Source of the DNA: Antedon mediterranea
Taxonomy: Eukaryota > Echinodermata > Crinoidea > Comatulida > Antedonidae
Direction: 5' to 3'
Assembly: GCF_964355755.1 (NCBI RefSeq)
Contig: NC_092674.1
Span: 31,670,001 to 31,734,000 of the forward strand
DNA length: 64,000 nucleotides
In this document: positions 1 through 27,100 of the stretch, in pieces
Numbering within the stretch: the first letter of the stretch is position 1
How the letters are laid out: each line of letters begins with the position of its first letter
Made by a program: the position numbers and the translations under genes
Notes under the pieces: model-generated
Told to the model about the DNA's origin: nothing
Database searches by the model: none
What the model saw: only the letters and a program-made list of their open reading frames with translations

Positions 1-258
1 GTTCAGTGATTTTGTAGTAATTAACAGTACTGTTGAATAGTAGTCAGCCGTCATCTATTATTATGTTTCACCATGCTTTCATGATAACATTTTCTTGGTA
101 CTATCAAATTACATTACTGGTAGTACATAATGTCGACTCTATACCTAATTAGCATGAAAGTTCATCTGTGGTAATAATACTAAACTCTGTGAAATGGTTC
201 TCATGCAACAAATTAAAGTGTTTTTTTTAAATTTATTTCAATTTTCTTCATTAATCAG
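1..258. other. Intron upstream of first visible receptor exon
   Basis: AT-rich sequence ending in a pyrimidine-rich tract and CAG acceptor at 256-258. I see no coding exon here. Because the first recognisable exon (259) is internal and starts in phase 0, the receptor gene must begin left of the window. Confidence 0.6.
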
Positions 259-3200
259 AAAAACGAGTGTCTAATGTCGTGTTGCTGTTTGCAAAAGTTG
301 GCAGAATCCAGCGTGGATGCACATGGGTGCACCCAGGGTCGAACTTACATCTCAGCTTTTCAAGAGGTATTGCATTATTAAACCTATGATCACAGAATTA
401 TCCAATATTGACAGAATACGACTAGATATTATTCATAATATCATTATAATATCTTCGTTATAAATATTTGTAAATGTTATTGAATTAAATATCATTCTTT
501 GATGATAATTCACATTCCTAAACTAAACATTTTCTTTAGATTTTAATTATATTACGTTGACAGATAAAATGCTGAGTCAAACGATTTAAACTTCAATGTG
601 ACAGAATGCAAATAATATGGTGAATTCACATGGGATGTCAATCAAACACGTATTACGTTTATGATATGCATATTAAGTATTTCTGACCTAAAATGTGTCG
701 TTTAATTTGACATATATTTGCAGATGATAGTTGACGGTTTGTCCGGATCAATTCAATTTGATAACGTCACAGGAGAACGTACATCATACACGCTTCAAGT
801 TATTGGTATTAAGGATTCTGAATTCATACCGGTAAATACTCATGACTGAATGATTAAGTGTCTGTAGCCTACATTACTTAAGTATAACAAGATGGATTTA
901 AGTTTTATAAAGATTAAGTTTACGGTTGATGATGATGAGAATGAGAATTTAGATTCAAGTGTATTTCCTCCATGTTGATGATATGAGTTTTATTTTTGAT
1001 TATGATGATAATGACGACATTAATAATTTTCATATTAAACATTACGCGACCGATACTAAGGTTTAATCAAATTTGTTGATTACAATTATTATAGATTGCA
1101 ACATGGAAGTCAGATAGGAGCGTGCGTTTACAATTTGCTAATTTTACTGAAGATTCCGTTGACAATAAAGACGAGGTTGAAATTTTAAAACAAAGAGAAT
1201 TAATTGTCACTTCAATTTTGGTAAGGAAGTAAGGTATAGGTATTAGTCCTACACACTTAATGCAGCTTGTATTCGATATAGGACTAATAATTTTTTAAAG
1301 TTTTTGTTAATAAACACAAACATTAATGTATACTTCTCAATGCAAATATATATTTAACCTACTCATTCTTACAACATTTTTACAATAGTTATAATGTGTT
1401 TTTGTTTGTTTTGGAAAAGGACAAACCATTTTTGATGAGGAAGGATGACGAAGACAAGAACGCTGGGAACGAGCAATTTGAAGGTTACTGTGCTGATCTG
1501 CTAACCTATCTTGCAAACAAAATACACTTTAAATATCGAATAAAAATCGTTGCTGATCAACAGTATGGATCGAATAACACTGGTACATGGAATGGAATGG
1601 TCGGAGAAGTAATGACAGGGGTAAATGATGGTGGTGATGAATGTTAATCAATGTTTTTATTAAGAATTGAATAGTGGTAATGATCGTAATGGTGATGACA
1701 ACTATGTTAACAATATAGTGGAACTACAAGTTAGCATTTGATAAAATCAACGTTTACCAGATTTAACCCTTAAAACATACATTTTGTCTTACAGAAAGCA
1801 GATATGGCTGTAGCAGGATTAACAATAAACGCAGAGCGTGAGAAAGCTGTACTTTTTACAAAACCATTTATGAACATAGGAATTAGTATCATGTATAACA
1901 AACCTCATCACTCAACACCGGGTATATTCTCGTTTCTTAAGCCACTTCAAGCTAACGTGTGGACTTGTGTTGTCTTTGCTTATGTTGGTGTCACCGTAGT
2001 ACTTTACTTGGTGACTCGAATTAGTCCGTCTGAATGGAACTTATATGAAGTAGAACCTGAGACTTGTAGTCAGAAATCAGCAAATTCGAAAGAGAGTCCG
2101 ATATATTTCAATATGTACAACAGTGTTTGGTTCTCTTTCGGAGCCCTGATGCAGCAGGGTGGAGAAGTCACTCCAAGGTATGTTTTTATTATATTCCGAA
2201 CACAGCACAATGTATTTAATACTTGGTACTAAAACATGACTTGAATCAATGCAATTGAATCATTTTCGTAAACAACTAAACATGTTATGTATGATGTTCT
2301 TTATTTTCTTAGGTCAGTCGGCGGTCGTCTTGTCGGTGCAGTATGGTGGTTTTTTACGCTGATATTTATCGCATCGTACACAGCAAATCTAGCAGCATTT
2401 TTGACTATTGAAGTAATGATACCTGCTTTTAATTCTGTCGATGACCTTGCTAATCAGAGTATTATTAAATATGGTGCTGTCATAAATGGTTCAACTATGG
2501 ATTTTTTTAAGGTAAACTAATTTAATATTATGTGTACACTTTGGAACCTATTCTCAATAAACATTGTTACCTCCTCCTGGGAGGTTATATTTGTCTGAGA
2601 TATGTGTAGTTGTGTTTGTCTGTTAGCAGAATAACGTCAAAACTAAAAGACGGATCTTTACCAAATTATAACCACAGATAGATATGTGATCACGGACGAC
2701 TTCAGTAAATTGTGGAGGCAATGCGGACTAGGATCAAAATTGTTGGCCACTTTTTATTATTTTACTAATTTTAGGCTACAAGGCGGATCTTCATCACGAT
2801 TCTTGATCCTTCTTCTCTCCTTTTGCTCCTGGTGGATGTTGCAACTCTCTGATTGCTATTATTATTATTTACAGAATTCAAAAACACCAGTGTTGATGAA
2901 AATTTGGGATGGAATGAGAGAATCTTCCGATAACTTTGTAGCCGATAACAAGGAGGGTGTAGAACGAGTTCGACACTCCAAGGGGAAGTATGCATTCTTT
3001 TTGGAATCATCAGTTAATGAATTCAATAACCAGAGAGAACCATGTGATACAATGAAGATTGGACCGAACTTAGATTCTAAAGGATATGGTGTTGCATTCT
3101 CAAAGGAGAGAGATTGGCTGAGGTTTGAAGAAAAGAATTTAATAAAATGTGACGTATTAGTCAATTAAAACACGTCTGTATACTTAGTAGTAAAGTTGTT

Positions 3201-6200
3201 TGCTGGTGATTTTAAATTAAAAATATAATACATGTAATATCCGATCTTATAGGCATAGACCTATAGCTTTAATCTCGATATCCCCATTTGTGTTAACAGT
3301 TGTATAGAGTTTTTATATTGTTTTATTTAAATTGAGTCATTCACTATTGAAAAATAACCTCTGGCTTCTTTATGTACAGGAAACACTTCACCATTGCAAT
3401 TTTAGAACTAAGAGAAAATGGTACATTATTAAAGCTAGAAAATAAGTGGTGGTATCACAATAGCGAGTGTGTTGATGCTTCAAAGCCTAGGGTAAGTGTC
3501 GTGTTAATTCCAACATTCTTTTTGTCATGTTTTGGCAGTCAAAATGAATAACTTCCACAAAGGAATAATAAGGGTTTTTACTGAGAAACTTACTTGACTT
3601 TCAGAGGCGTTTGAACATGACAAATCTTGGTGGAGTGTTTTACATTTTGATTGTTGGTCTGTTTGTATCAATGGTCGTTGCAATACTCCAGTTTTGTTGG
3701 AAGTCCAAGGCAGTAGCAAAGAAGAGAAGGGTAGGAAATGGTTATTCAGTGAAAATATGAACAATAGATTGTCTTTACACTAATACTGCGTCATATTGAT
3801 GATGTAAAAAGAGAACAAAATGAAGTCGTTCTTAAAATGGATGCTGTACACAAGATGATCCAGAAAACCACAACTTGTTTCATGATAAAGTTTGTCAAAA
3901 TATTTTACACAAGAATGTATTTCCTCTGACATTAACAGTCACTACCTCTTAGACCCAAATTGTACCTCAAAAAAAAAAAACATATCATTTCAGCTTTTGT
4001 TATAATAAACCAATACAAACTATTGTCTGCTAATAGGGTACAAGAACACATAGAAACGATATATCTAACGTGTGAAATCGACAAATAGGCTAGTAAATTG
4101 CACGTTGTATTAAATACAATTAACATCTTTGAATGTATTTCCCAGACTCCTATATCAGTTGTGTTGAAGGAAAAGGCTAGGCTATCTGTGACAGGAGAGG
4201 GATTACCTCTAACTCCTCAGTATCGCGATACAAAGGCTGCGTTAACTCCTCCTAGTATGCGTTACACTCCGTCAACTACCAGCACGGTAAATCATTACTT
4301 AAACGTGGTAAGTTCATGAGATGACGTCATTATTACGTTGCGTGTAAAGTTAAAGAATGTTAAAATTGTAAGCAAAAGCGATAATATCATTGTACATTCT
4401 CGTTGCATTCTTTTGCATTTGGACGCAACTTTAAAATGTTGACGTAATATTGTGAAGTTACAGAACATGTAGATTTACCTTTGTAGAAATTATTTTTTTA
4501 GATATGTACAGATTTATAGCCAGTTTCTAACAGCGTAATAATTATTACTGGATTGAAATGAATTTGATTTGTTGTCCTTGTTTGTTTTGTAGATTAACGT
4601 ATTAAATTATAAATGTTATTAACCGTTAAAATGTTATTTAAGATTGTTAATAAAAACGTCTTGCATATTATTCAAATTCAGAATGTACTTTTTCTACAAA
4701 AACTAATAGACACTGTTGTTTAGAGTAAATGTATTACTTTCTAATACAGTGAAATTATATAGACTTTTGTAACTTAGCAGAACCTTTTTTATCCTTATAG
4801 CTTGAAAAGAAAGAAACGGTAAGGCAATTGCATCCTTTAATCAAGGCTCACAATTTTATTTACAAAAATATGTTCGTCTGCTTTTTAAATTCCCATTTCA
4901 GAATGTCATGTCTTCTGTTTAAAAATGCAGTATACATTGCTTATTCATTTTGTTCAAGACAACATTTTATATCACCCACGTATTAAAATCACATCTTCCA
5001 TCAAAAATGGTCCGACTGTATACTTTATATTTAATAAAGTCCGATAGATTTTTAAAGTAGAATTTATAGACTCTACTAATTATTAAAATAGTTAACACCT
5101 TGGCATAATATTTTCTAAGCCGTGTCTCGCAACAATTATATCTACTGTTTTTATTTGTTTACTTACTCAAAGTATTGTGTTCATTAACATCATAAACATT
5201 TTACTTATTTCATCTTAAATAAATTGCTAACTCTAATTATAGAAAGATTAGCCCATTTAACTTGTATTTGTTTGTTTGTCTATGTTCATTTATGTCGCCA
5301 TTTAATATACACTAACAAATACAATGTATGTATATCAAACGTATTTGCTTTTTAACATAAATGTCCTATTGTTTAGAATGCTTAACAATTAACAAATTAG
5401 AAAATATTGAAACTCGATCAGCGAAATTATTTGAACTAATCATAACATTTATTTTGTTATTAAAATGTCATTGTTTTTGTTAAATTGTATACATCTCCTA
5501 ACTGTCGATGAAAAAAGCATCCAAATTTTAGATCACGTTACTAGGCATATTGTTGTGTAAAAGTTTGTCCATTTTGTAATTCTCTTAATAAATTTCGTTT
5601 AAGGTACACCTGTTAATTCGGTGTGTTTCTGTATTTGTATTCTACTACATTCCACTAACTGTGTTTAATACTTACAATCAATCATACAAAACATTCATAA
5701 GCATCGTGTTATATTATATTGTTTGATTAAGATGCCTATGTGGTGTTTCGTCGTCCATATTTAATACTATAGTTTCAAAGCAAGAAGAACTTTATGCCTA
5801 CATAAATTGTATCAATAACAATGCTTTAAAAACAATAGCAACGTTTAATACTTTATTTAAAACTAACAACTCGCTTTATGTAATAAGCTCTGTACAAATT
5901 ATTTGGAACAAAGCATGTTCAATGAAGATGTCACAATGTTCATTATTTGGAACAAAGCATGTTCAATGAAGATGTCACAATGTTCATTATTTGGAACAAA
6001 GCATGTTCAATGAAGATGTCACAATGTTCATATTATACCTTATTATATACAATGTATCTTTATTACAATTCAATAATTTTTACAGAGCTTTCATTGTTGC
6101 TGAAAATAAATGTATCAAAATGCTTCATAGATGATAATATTTTGCCATTAGATCATCATTCTTTCCTTTAGAGTTGAATTCTGTTTGATTGATGTAGTCT

Positions 6201-6801
6201 TTTCTACAAAAATATTGTATTATTAGACTTTAGTAATAAGGCTGATACTTGTCTAAAAAAACATGTTTTTGCATGAAGGTAATTATAATAGCTTAATTGT
6301 GAAAAAAGAAATGTAGAATTTTAACATTATTTTGGTTTGCGCTGAACAACAAGGATATGAGTTTGAACTCCCGACATTCCCAATATTCACTGTATTGTAA
6401 TTTGTAATCAATATAACTTTTTTGATCTTTTGAGTAAATTAAAATAATAAAAAAAAAAACTGTAAATTTGTTAACATAAGCATTCTCAAATTTTGGATTT
6501 GTGCTTTCCATATGATTTACCGCCTATTTTAAAAATCGAGAAAAGATTATCTTTAAAAATAGAGAAGAGATTATGTTTTAATAATTATTGAAAATAAGGT
6601 ATGTTATTGGAGAGAAAAATTAATAGGCCTATAATCATAATGTTATATCTGTGTGCTACCAAGCACTACAACCGGTACTTTCACTAACTAATTGTCTTGT
6701 CTTGTCAGTTATTCTTATCTGAAGAAGATGACGATGAAGAGGAAGAAAGAAATACTGTTGATATTGCAAGTTTATATAGCCGAACTGGAACAGAAGTATG
6801 A
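259..6801 (+). CDS. AMPA-type ionotropic glutamate receptor subunit (5' partial)
   Basis: Ligand-gated cation channel subunit of the neuronal or neuromuscular membrane; the amino-terminal domain is incomplete. Exons: 259-366, 724-831, 1095-1220, 1420-1620, 1795-2177, 2313-2511, 2875-3122, 3380-3491, 3605-3730, 4146-4286, microexon 4801-4818, 6709-6801; all join in frame, giving 620 codons plus stop. Visible: ATD end (GLSGSIQF), S1 ligand lobe with LTINAERE (binding Thr and Arg kept; the usual Pro of APLT is Gly), M1, pore loop FGALMQQG with Gln at the Q/R site, M3 gate [12 protein letters not shown]2 with GSTMDFF and LESSVNEF (binding Glu), M4 [11 protein letters not shown], then a cytoplasmic tail. 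CDTMKIG, NKWWY and YGVAF resemble AMPA more than kainate receptors. The tail is acidic and ends TEV, a class I PDZ-ligand pattern. AATAAA lies at 7155-7160. Exon 2875-3122 has a weak GTTTGA donor. Confidence 0.9.
2560..2862. repeat. Diverged interspersed repeat in receptor intron
   Basis: Starts acctcctcctgggaggt and continues with tgtctgttagcagaataa, gatctttaccaaa, agatagatatgtg and ttgttggccact. The same order of motifs occurs at 30564-30745, so this is a second, decayed copy of that element family, lying just upstream of the acceptor at 2874. Confidence 0.65.
5896..6029. repeat. Three-copy 44-bp minisatellite
   Basis: Three near-identical units, each containing ttatttggaacaaagcatg and gatgtcacaatgttca, in the last receptor intron. 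No splice site is included. Confidence 0.9.
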
Positions 6802-7460
6802 AATCAAGGCCGAATAGATAGAGGCTATTACAACTTTATATAGCCGAATAAAGTATAATAACTCAAAATGGATTATTTGCAATGCCGAATAGATATTCTT
6901 AATAGCCTGATCATGTAAACTGTACAATGTGAGACAGTGATTTCAGAATCATTAATATCTTCTTTGTGTTCACCAGAAGTTATTCTAATTATTGTGTTAC
7001 TTCACCCTTTTGTTTTTGCCTTTTCTTTTTAATACCTTTAATGTAAAATTCATAATGTCAGATCGTAATGATGTACATAACTTACTATTAGCTAATTATT
7101 AATAGACTATCGATATTATAAATGTATTAATAGAAAATTACTACCTCTTAGTTTAATAAAAATGTGGGCCTAGTACCGTATGTCCTATAGTAGGCGACTG
7201 GCCTTTAGATTTGCGACGGCATAGTACCAAAGAATATTCTTTGATGATCTAATCAAATGTTCAAAGCAAAACAATGTTAGAATAATTTGTCAATTCCTGT
7301 GATATTACTGGTCATATGTTATTGATGGCATCACAATAGTTACAATGGGAAGCTAATACGAAGAAATTTAGATTAGTTGATGCTTCTTGACATTAAAGTA
7401 TGTGTGACAATTGTGTTCTTGTAAATATAGTAACTATAGGCTATATAATAATATTCGGCT

Positions 7461-7620
7461 AACATTTAATAGCTTTTAGCTCTATGTTGAAAGTATTACC
7501 TACGCTTACTAATATCAAATACATAGGCCTAAATACGAATATACAGCTAGAACATTTAATAGCTTTTAGCTCTATATTGAACGTATTACCTACGCTTACT
7601 AATATCAAATACATTGTACT
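7461..7620. repeat. Two-copy direct repeat, 90-bp period
   Basis: The block beginning aacatttaatagctttt and ending tactaatatcaaatacat occurs at 7461 and again at 7551, with TAGGCCTA between the copies at about 7523. Confidence 0.85.
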
Positions 7621-8700
7621 TTTTGTCCAATAATTGTAGGTAATTTTAATTATGCGAACAATTTTCACAATTTTTTAAATCAAAATGTTAGCATAATGTT
7701 TTGTTTATAGTCAAAGCAGCAGGTTGTTTATATATTAATACTAATGTCTACTGCAGCCATTATGATTCATTATTTGCATTTAAACTTTTGTAAATTAACC
7801 TGATTAAATTTTAGACTGATCGGCCATCTTAAATAACAATTTAAGTACTCCATAAGCTGTAGTAAAATGTAGGCCTATTTACCGCCATTAGTTGCACTGT
7901 AACTTGCAAAAAACTCCATTTTTGTAGACTGTAAATGTAAATACAATTTAACTCGTGTATGGCTGAATGCTCCTTATTAAATTAATGTTACATTTATCAC
8001 AGAAAAGCAATAAAGAGATAGCAAGCAACAGTAAACTGTCTGATTTGTATATATTGTATAATAAGTGTTGAAATTATACCGATGATGGGGTAAAAGTTTA
8101 ATACCGTAGTATGTCGTTGGTGGCGTGAGAAGCACTTCATGGATGCCTGGACCACTAGACCAAACATTTCGGTTGGCAAACAAAATGTTCCCTATTATGT
8201 CATAATTAATCATGAATTATTCATGACTTCTGCCCACGTTCGTCCTGGAAAAAAAATTACGCTGCCTGGATGCTTCTCGGGGGATCATTGCAGACAGTCA
8301 GACATTAAATTAATACGCAATTAATATGCATGGCATATATTATTTGCAATTCGAATTTTCTGGCCATCAATGGGAACATACCCTAAGCCCATGGAGTTCT
8401 TACATTTTTTTAGGACTCAGTGAATTCTTCTTTTTTTAGAGATATTTGCACCTTTTTTTTTAATTTCGAGATTACTTTTCAAACTAAAGAGGCGCCAATT
8501 CTTTTCGGAATGCTGTGACATTTTGTAAAACTAAAATTATTATATTCCCTTCTGTTTTACATGATTTGCCAAGGAAGCAGAAAAGAAGAAGAAAAGTTGC
8601 AATCACAGTAGGCCTATCATTTTGGAAAACAACACTCTTGTAAAATATTTTATGTGGCTTGTTGATTGTTGGGTCCATAAATAATGTGGACCTTTTGACA

Positions 8701-8830
8701 TTAAAAATGTATTTAATTGTCCCCCGAAAACATTAAAAATGAAGGTTGATAAAATCAGACTTTGAATATGCCATTTTTTACAAAGTTAACATCGAAAAAA
8801 AATGTTTCTGTGGGGGACAATACATCTTTA
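8701..8830. mobile_element. Short MITE-like element (GATGTATTGTCCCC family)
   Basis: The left end reads ttaaaaatgtatttaattgt then ccccc. The right end reads gggggacaatacatctttac, which is inverted relative to the left. A relative with better ends is at 13239-13488, so this is probably a small non-autonomous DNA transposon. Confidence 0.55.
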
Positions 8831-9788
8831 CAAAATACAGTCTCGAAAAGGAGCCTCATCTTGGGGTATTTAGTTGGCTTGATTTAGAGATGAGAATCTT
8901 TCGAGGTTATTATTGCAAATATCGAGATGGATCCTTTTCGAAAAAGAGGAAGCGCACTGTGCGAGGGTTTTCGAGTACTGTACTATGTTTGTTCGGCTTT
9001 GTTTATAGAGCGCCCTCTCTAACCCGGAAATATGGTCAACCCTGTGAGTTGTGTTGTTGCTTATATTGCAAGGGTGTGGACACATAAAATGGTGCTCATT
9101 TGTATATGTTGAAGCATTTTTTTAAATCTTTGGGGTTACATTCTCATTAAAGGAAACCGACTGTAAGGTAGGCATTTAAGTTGGCTTCAATAGCATTCAA
9201 TATCAGTTATTTCACATGCGAGAATTTAAGATAAATCAAACTTCCAAACAAAGCAAGTCTAGGCTACGCTCGCTTAAAAAGAGACTGGCAGGGCTGGTGC
9301 AGTAAGCCATGCATTTGACACTTTCTGAGTTGGTACAGAGGCTGTGTAAATAATAGAATGAATTTAGGTGGTAAGCCTAGAAAGTGTACTCGTGATACTG
9401 TACCTACTCTAGCATTGTTGTTGTTAGTAAACACAGGCGGTGCACATTCACAACGAAGCTAGTTATAAAGGCTATCTATACTGTACTTCTCTACAATAGA
9501 TAGACAATAAATACATCATCATTGATTGTAAATCATGTTCATAAAAAATTAATAATCATTCATCATAATAGGCTGAACCAGCTGGATTAACTTTATTCTT
9601 TATAAAACTGCATGCCATTGTATATAATAAAAGCATAACAAATTCATATTTTAAATGTTATGTGTTTCTTTTACTTTTTTAAATGTAAAATTTAGTAACT
9701 ACAGTATTTAGGAATAAATGGAAAAGTTTGACCATGGCTAGGGCCTTTTTTATAAAGTTGTTTTACGAAAAACTAATACATTTTGTAA

Positions 9789-22708
<12,920 letters not shown>

Positions 22709-24130
22709 AATCAACCTCATTCTGTAAACTGGCCTACGTATTAAAAATAAGCAGGTTGCATTTTCACATGCTACTCAAGGCTACTCAAGTTACAACAAAT
22801 TAATTTTTACTTCATAATTATTCTTAGATACTATAATCACTATAATATCATGTTTTCCTAAATTCAGAAGATTTTCAATATGATGACATGCTAGAAAATG
22901 TTCAATTATTACAGATTACCCTAATTGTACTCAAGTGATTATCATGTAAAAATGCAACAACAACCAATCTAACTGTAAGAAACCAGTTAAAACCTGAAAT
23001 GATTCCATATGGATACCTAAAAAAAGACTGAAACTTTTAATAATCTACGATTCCATATGGATGCCTAAAAAAAGACTGAAACTTAATAATCTATGATTCC
23101 ATGGATACCTAAAAAAAGACTGAAACTTTTAATAATCTATGATTCCATATGGATACCTAAAAAAAGACTGAAACTTTTAATAATCTATTTAATCATCAAA
23201 TACAATGGTATCTTGATAGTTTTGGTACTGCATTTTTAAAAAACCCATGCAATAATTTTGTTGTGTTTTTGAGTATTTTAATCAATGTCAAATACAATTT
23301 GTATCAAATAGCACCATAAATAAAATTATAGTTTTACATTTTGTTTGATCAAATAACAGTATAGGCCTTATAGTTTGGTAATCACATCGTAAAGGACAGT
23401 GATGTGTTCTAATGAAATCTAGAAGTTTATTTATAGACTAACTTATTTTGTACTGATTTTTGTTTATGCATTTATCCTTTTACTTATAATTAATTTTAAC
23501 CCAAAATACTGTAAATAAAAGATTGAGGGTGATTTATAACTATTTGATATGTAGTACAGCGGAATAATCTGAAGAAATAAAATATTAATACTTGATTATT
23601 AGTTTTCACACTTTTCTACTATATTACTGAGTGCACATTGTACCCAGTAAATGATTTCAATTTGTATATATGCACTGCCTTGTTGTTTTTAGGCAGTTTT
23701 TGAGTAACTTATCCTGTTTTATTCTTTTAAATCCATAATATATGTACAATTATTTTCACTGGATGATCATATGTCCACCACTAAACCACATGTTGGTTCA
23801 GTATAATTCTAGGTAGCTCTCCATGTATCAGATTCTTTCCACCGATGACATTGTATGCTTAAAATACCTAAACAACACCAAGAATATTAAGAATAATAAT
23901 ATTACAGCAAAGAAAACTAGTAACCATCTTGTGTAGATCAATGGTGGAATTTATATTATTGATTAAAACAAATGTACAGATGAAACAAATAAACACTACT
24001 ACTTGTTTATGTATTTATTAAAATTCATTTGTTGTAAAGTCATACAGGTTAAAAACAAAATGTTCATAAATCTCAACACATTTACCACTTATTTCAAGTA
24101 AAGTAGTCACAGTTTATCCATACAAATATA
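22709..24130. other. Convergent 3' ends of CYFIP and WDR55
   Basis: AT-rich. Holds AATAAA for CYFIP at about 23515 and 23575, and the reverse-strand AATAAA for WDR55 at 24013-24018. A four-copy repeat lies at 22995-23190. No further gene seen. Confidence 0.6.
22995..23190. repeat. Four-copy approx. 50-bp repeat in CYFIP 3' region
   Basis: Units contain gattccatatggatacctaa and agactgaaact; one unit lacks part of the ccatatgg. Probably within the CYFIP 3' UTR. Confidence 0.85.
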
Positions 24131-27100
24131 TCATAAATCTGCAAAAAAATCATTATTTCTTGTTGTTTTTAACCGTTTTGTTTTGTCCGTTTTCTTAGCT
24201 TTCTGTTTTGTGCTGAATTCAATGTCTTCCAGATTGGAAATATTCCAGAATTTAATTTTTTGGTCGTGAGAACAGCTTGCTAATAAGTCGCCCTCATGTG
24301 ACACGTCCATTGATTCTATTGGAAACTCATCATGATCTCCGACCACTCCAAGAAAACGATTTGGTAATATGTTTACCGCCCTAAAGAGCAAACAAAATAC
24401 ATTTGGTAATATGTTTACTGCCCTAAAAAGCAAACAAAATACATTTTATACTGCATAGAAATGTCTTATTTTGACAGTGTTTCTATACATTTTAAAATAT
24501 TGTATATGCTTTTATTAGTATTATTGGGAAAAGCCACTTGACAGTGCAATTATTGAATGCTACCATAGGCACCTGTATTGGAAAAATAACAAAATAAAAA
24601 TCCGTATAAAATTGGCATTTGAACATACCTTATTGTTCCATCAACAGACCCAGTGCAAATAATATTTTCATTTATTTTTACACATGTGTCTACCGATTCT
24701 GGGTGGCCAGGAAATCTATCGCTAATATTGCCAAATTCATTCCAGTTGAATAAATTGAGAGCACCGTCTCCTGCACCACACACAACCTTTTTCCCTTTCT
24801 GAAACAAAGTATAAATTAAATAGTTATACAGTCAGGGGAAAACTTCACTTTGTAACATGAACACAGCCATTTTCCTCCTAACTGTATACTGTATAAAGTT
24901 ACACAATTTTTATTTCAGGCGAGGCTATACAAATACTAAATCGTAATTATAATAAAGACAATATACTATACTTTAATTATTGACACAGTCATCATTTCAT
25001 CTTAAATCGTAATTATAACTAGACATGAAACTCGTCACTTTGACGAGTTAGTTATCCGCACGACAGATGCCACGTGCACGAAAATACAGGACCACCTCTT
25101 ATTATAGTTTTTAACGTATTATAATTATACAGTACACTGTGTATAAAAGGAGACATTAATTCTACATGATACAGAGGGCGGCAAACAACAATTTGCTCAC
25201 ATCAGAGACTATGCTGGTGTACATTGTACTACTGTATATTATATGACATATTAACTGAATTATGGAACCTGCCTTTAATTCAAATATTTAACATGACGTC
25301 ATAAAAAAAACAACACAACGATAGCAATTTCTGAAGAAAATTATCTTAGCAACAACATATTAACGTGTAGAAGAAATTTGAATACGTAAAATGTTGGTGC
25401 GCGCACATTTAAATGTGATGAACTATTACGCAAAATATGAAAATACGACTTTTTTTATTCAACTGGCAATATGATGACGTCACAACATCCGATTGGCAAA
25501 ATGTTTACATGAATTCGTATCTACAATCCTATAGCTTCCAGAAAATGTTTTAATCGTGATTATCACATTTTATTCTTACGAGCTATTACAGATTAAAATT
25601 TACTGTAAAGATGAAATTAATGACCCACGTAATTAAAATTTTTAGGCATGATGACGTTATAAAAATTTTAATATTTTTATCTCATGCTAAAGAAAGTTGA
25701 TTGACCTAGACAATATATAAATATAGGAGAAAAAGGAATACAGATAAGCGTGATGCGCTCCATTGAATGTGATGAGCAATAACGAAACAGACAAAAATCC
25801 TATATTTTACATTCGTGTGGCCATACGATTACGTCACAATGTTTTTTTAGCCTTATTGATGCATGATCCGACATCTGCAACTCATCAACTTCTAGATTTT
25901 GTAATAAAAATAAACGGTTCACGGTTTACTTTAGAAACTATGACTGTTTAAAAAAAGACATTATTTTGATGATTTTTTAAGCTTTTTCATAAAAAACGCG
26001 CACAAATTGTCTAATTCAACGTGTTCGTATGGCGTTATTTAAACTGGAAAAGTTCTAAATTGTTTTCAAAATTACTAGGAAAGGCTTGAAAAATATAATT
26101 CAAGAGAAAAAAATATGTTTTTTCGCTATGTGCGCACCGCGTGCGTAAAAAATTGCGCGCCCGTGGGAATTTTTGACATGCTCAAAATGACATGAAACGC
26201 GTAAAAAGTTGATTAGAAATTAATTTTGCGCATTTTGAAATTTTAAATGCGCGTGTGCGCGTAACTTCTTGTGAAACATGCCATTTTTAATCCGTAGAAA
26301 GTTTGCCCCTGATATGACTTAAATTTTGTCAAAGTGTCAATACTAAATGACTTTTGGTTTTTAATCTATGATCAATCATTGAAATTCATAAAATTGCGCG
26401 TAAGTCACGTTGCGCAACTATGACGTCATTCAAAAATAGGAGGTGCACAACTTCACGTAAATGCCCATATGTTGTCAAAGTTATGAAATGTTATGTTTAC
26501 ACATTTTAGAGAAACGCGACTCACAAAAAGGAAGGAAGGAAAGAAGAACTAGACATGAAACTCGTCACTTTGACGAGTTAGTTATCCGCACGACAAACGC
26601 CACGTGCACGTCATACGTTGGAATATTGCACACAGAAAAAGATTATGGCATTATGACCTGAACTGAAGAATATCATATCTTGTTAGTGCTGAATTCTGTC
26701 TATTTTGTGTCATATAGTATATACAGTATAATCTGTATACATATTACATACAGTGTAGAATAGGTGAAATTATGGGACGCACCGTTTATTCCAATTTTTA
26801 ACATGGTGACGGTATTAAAATTAAACACTAAGATAGCAATTTCGGAAGGACATTATCTCACCAACAACATATTAACGTGTAGAAGAAATTTGAATACGTA
26901 GAATATGGATGCGTGCTCGTTTAAATGTGATGAACTATGACGCAAAATATGAAAATACGACTTATTTTATTCAACTGGCCATATGATGACTTCACAACAT
27001 CCGATTGGCAAAATGTTCACATTAATTCGTATCTACAGTCCAATAGCTTCCAGAAAACGTTTTAATCATAATTATCACTTTTTATTCTTACGAGCAATAA

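Noticed and set aside
8746-9087. 113-aa plus-strand open frame
   Set aside because: Overlaps a short MITE-like repeat, has no family motif, and lies between genes without splice or promoter support.
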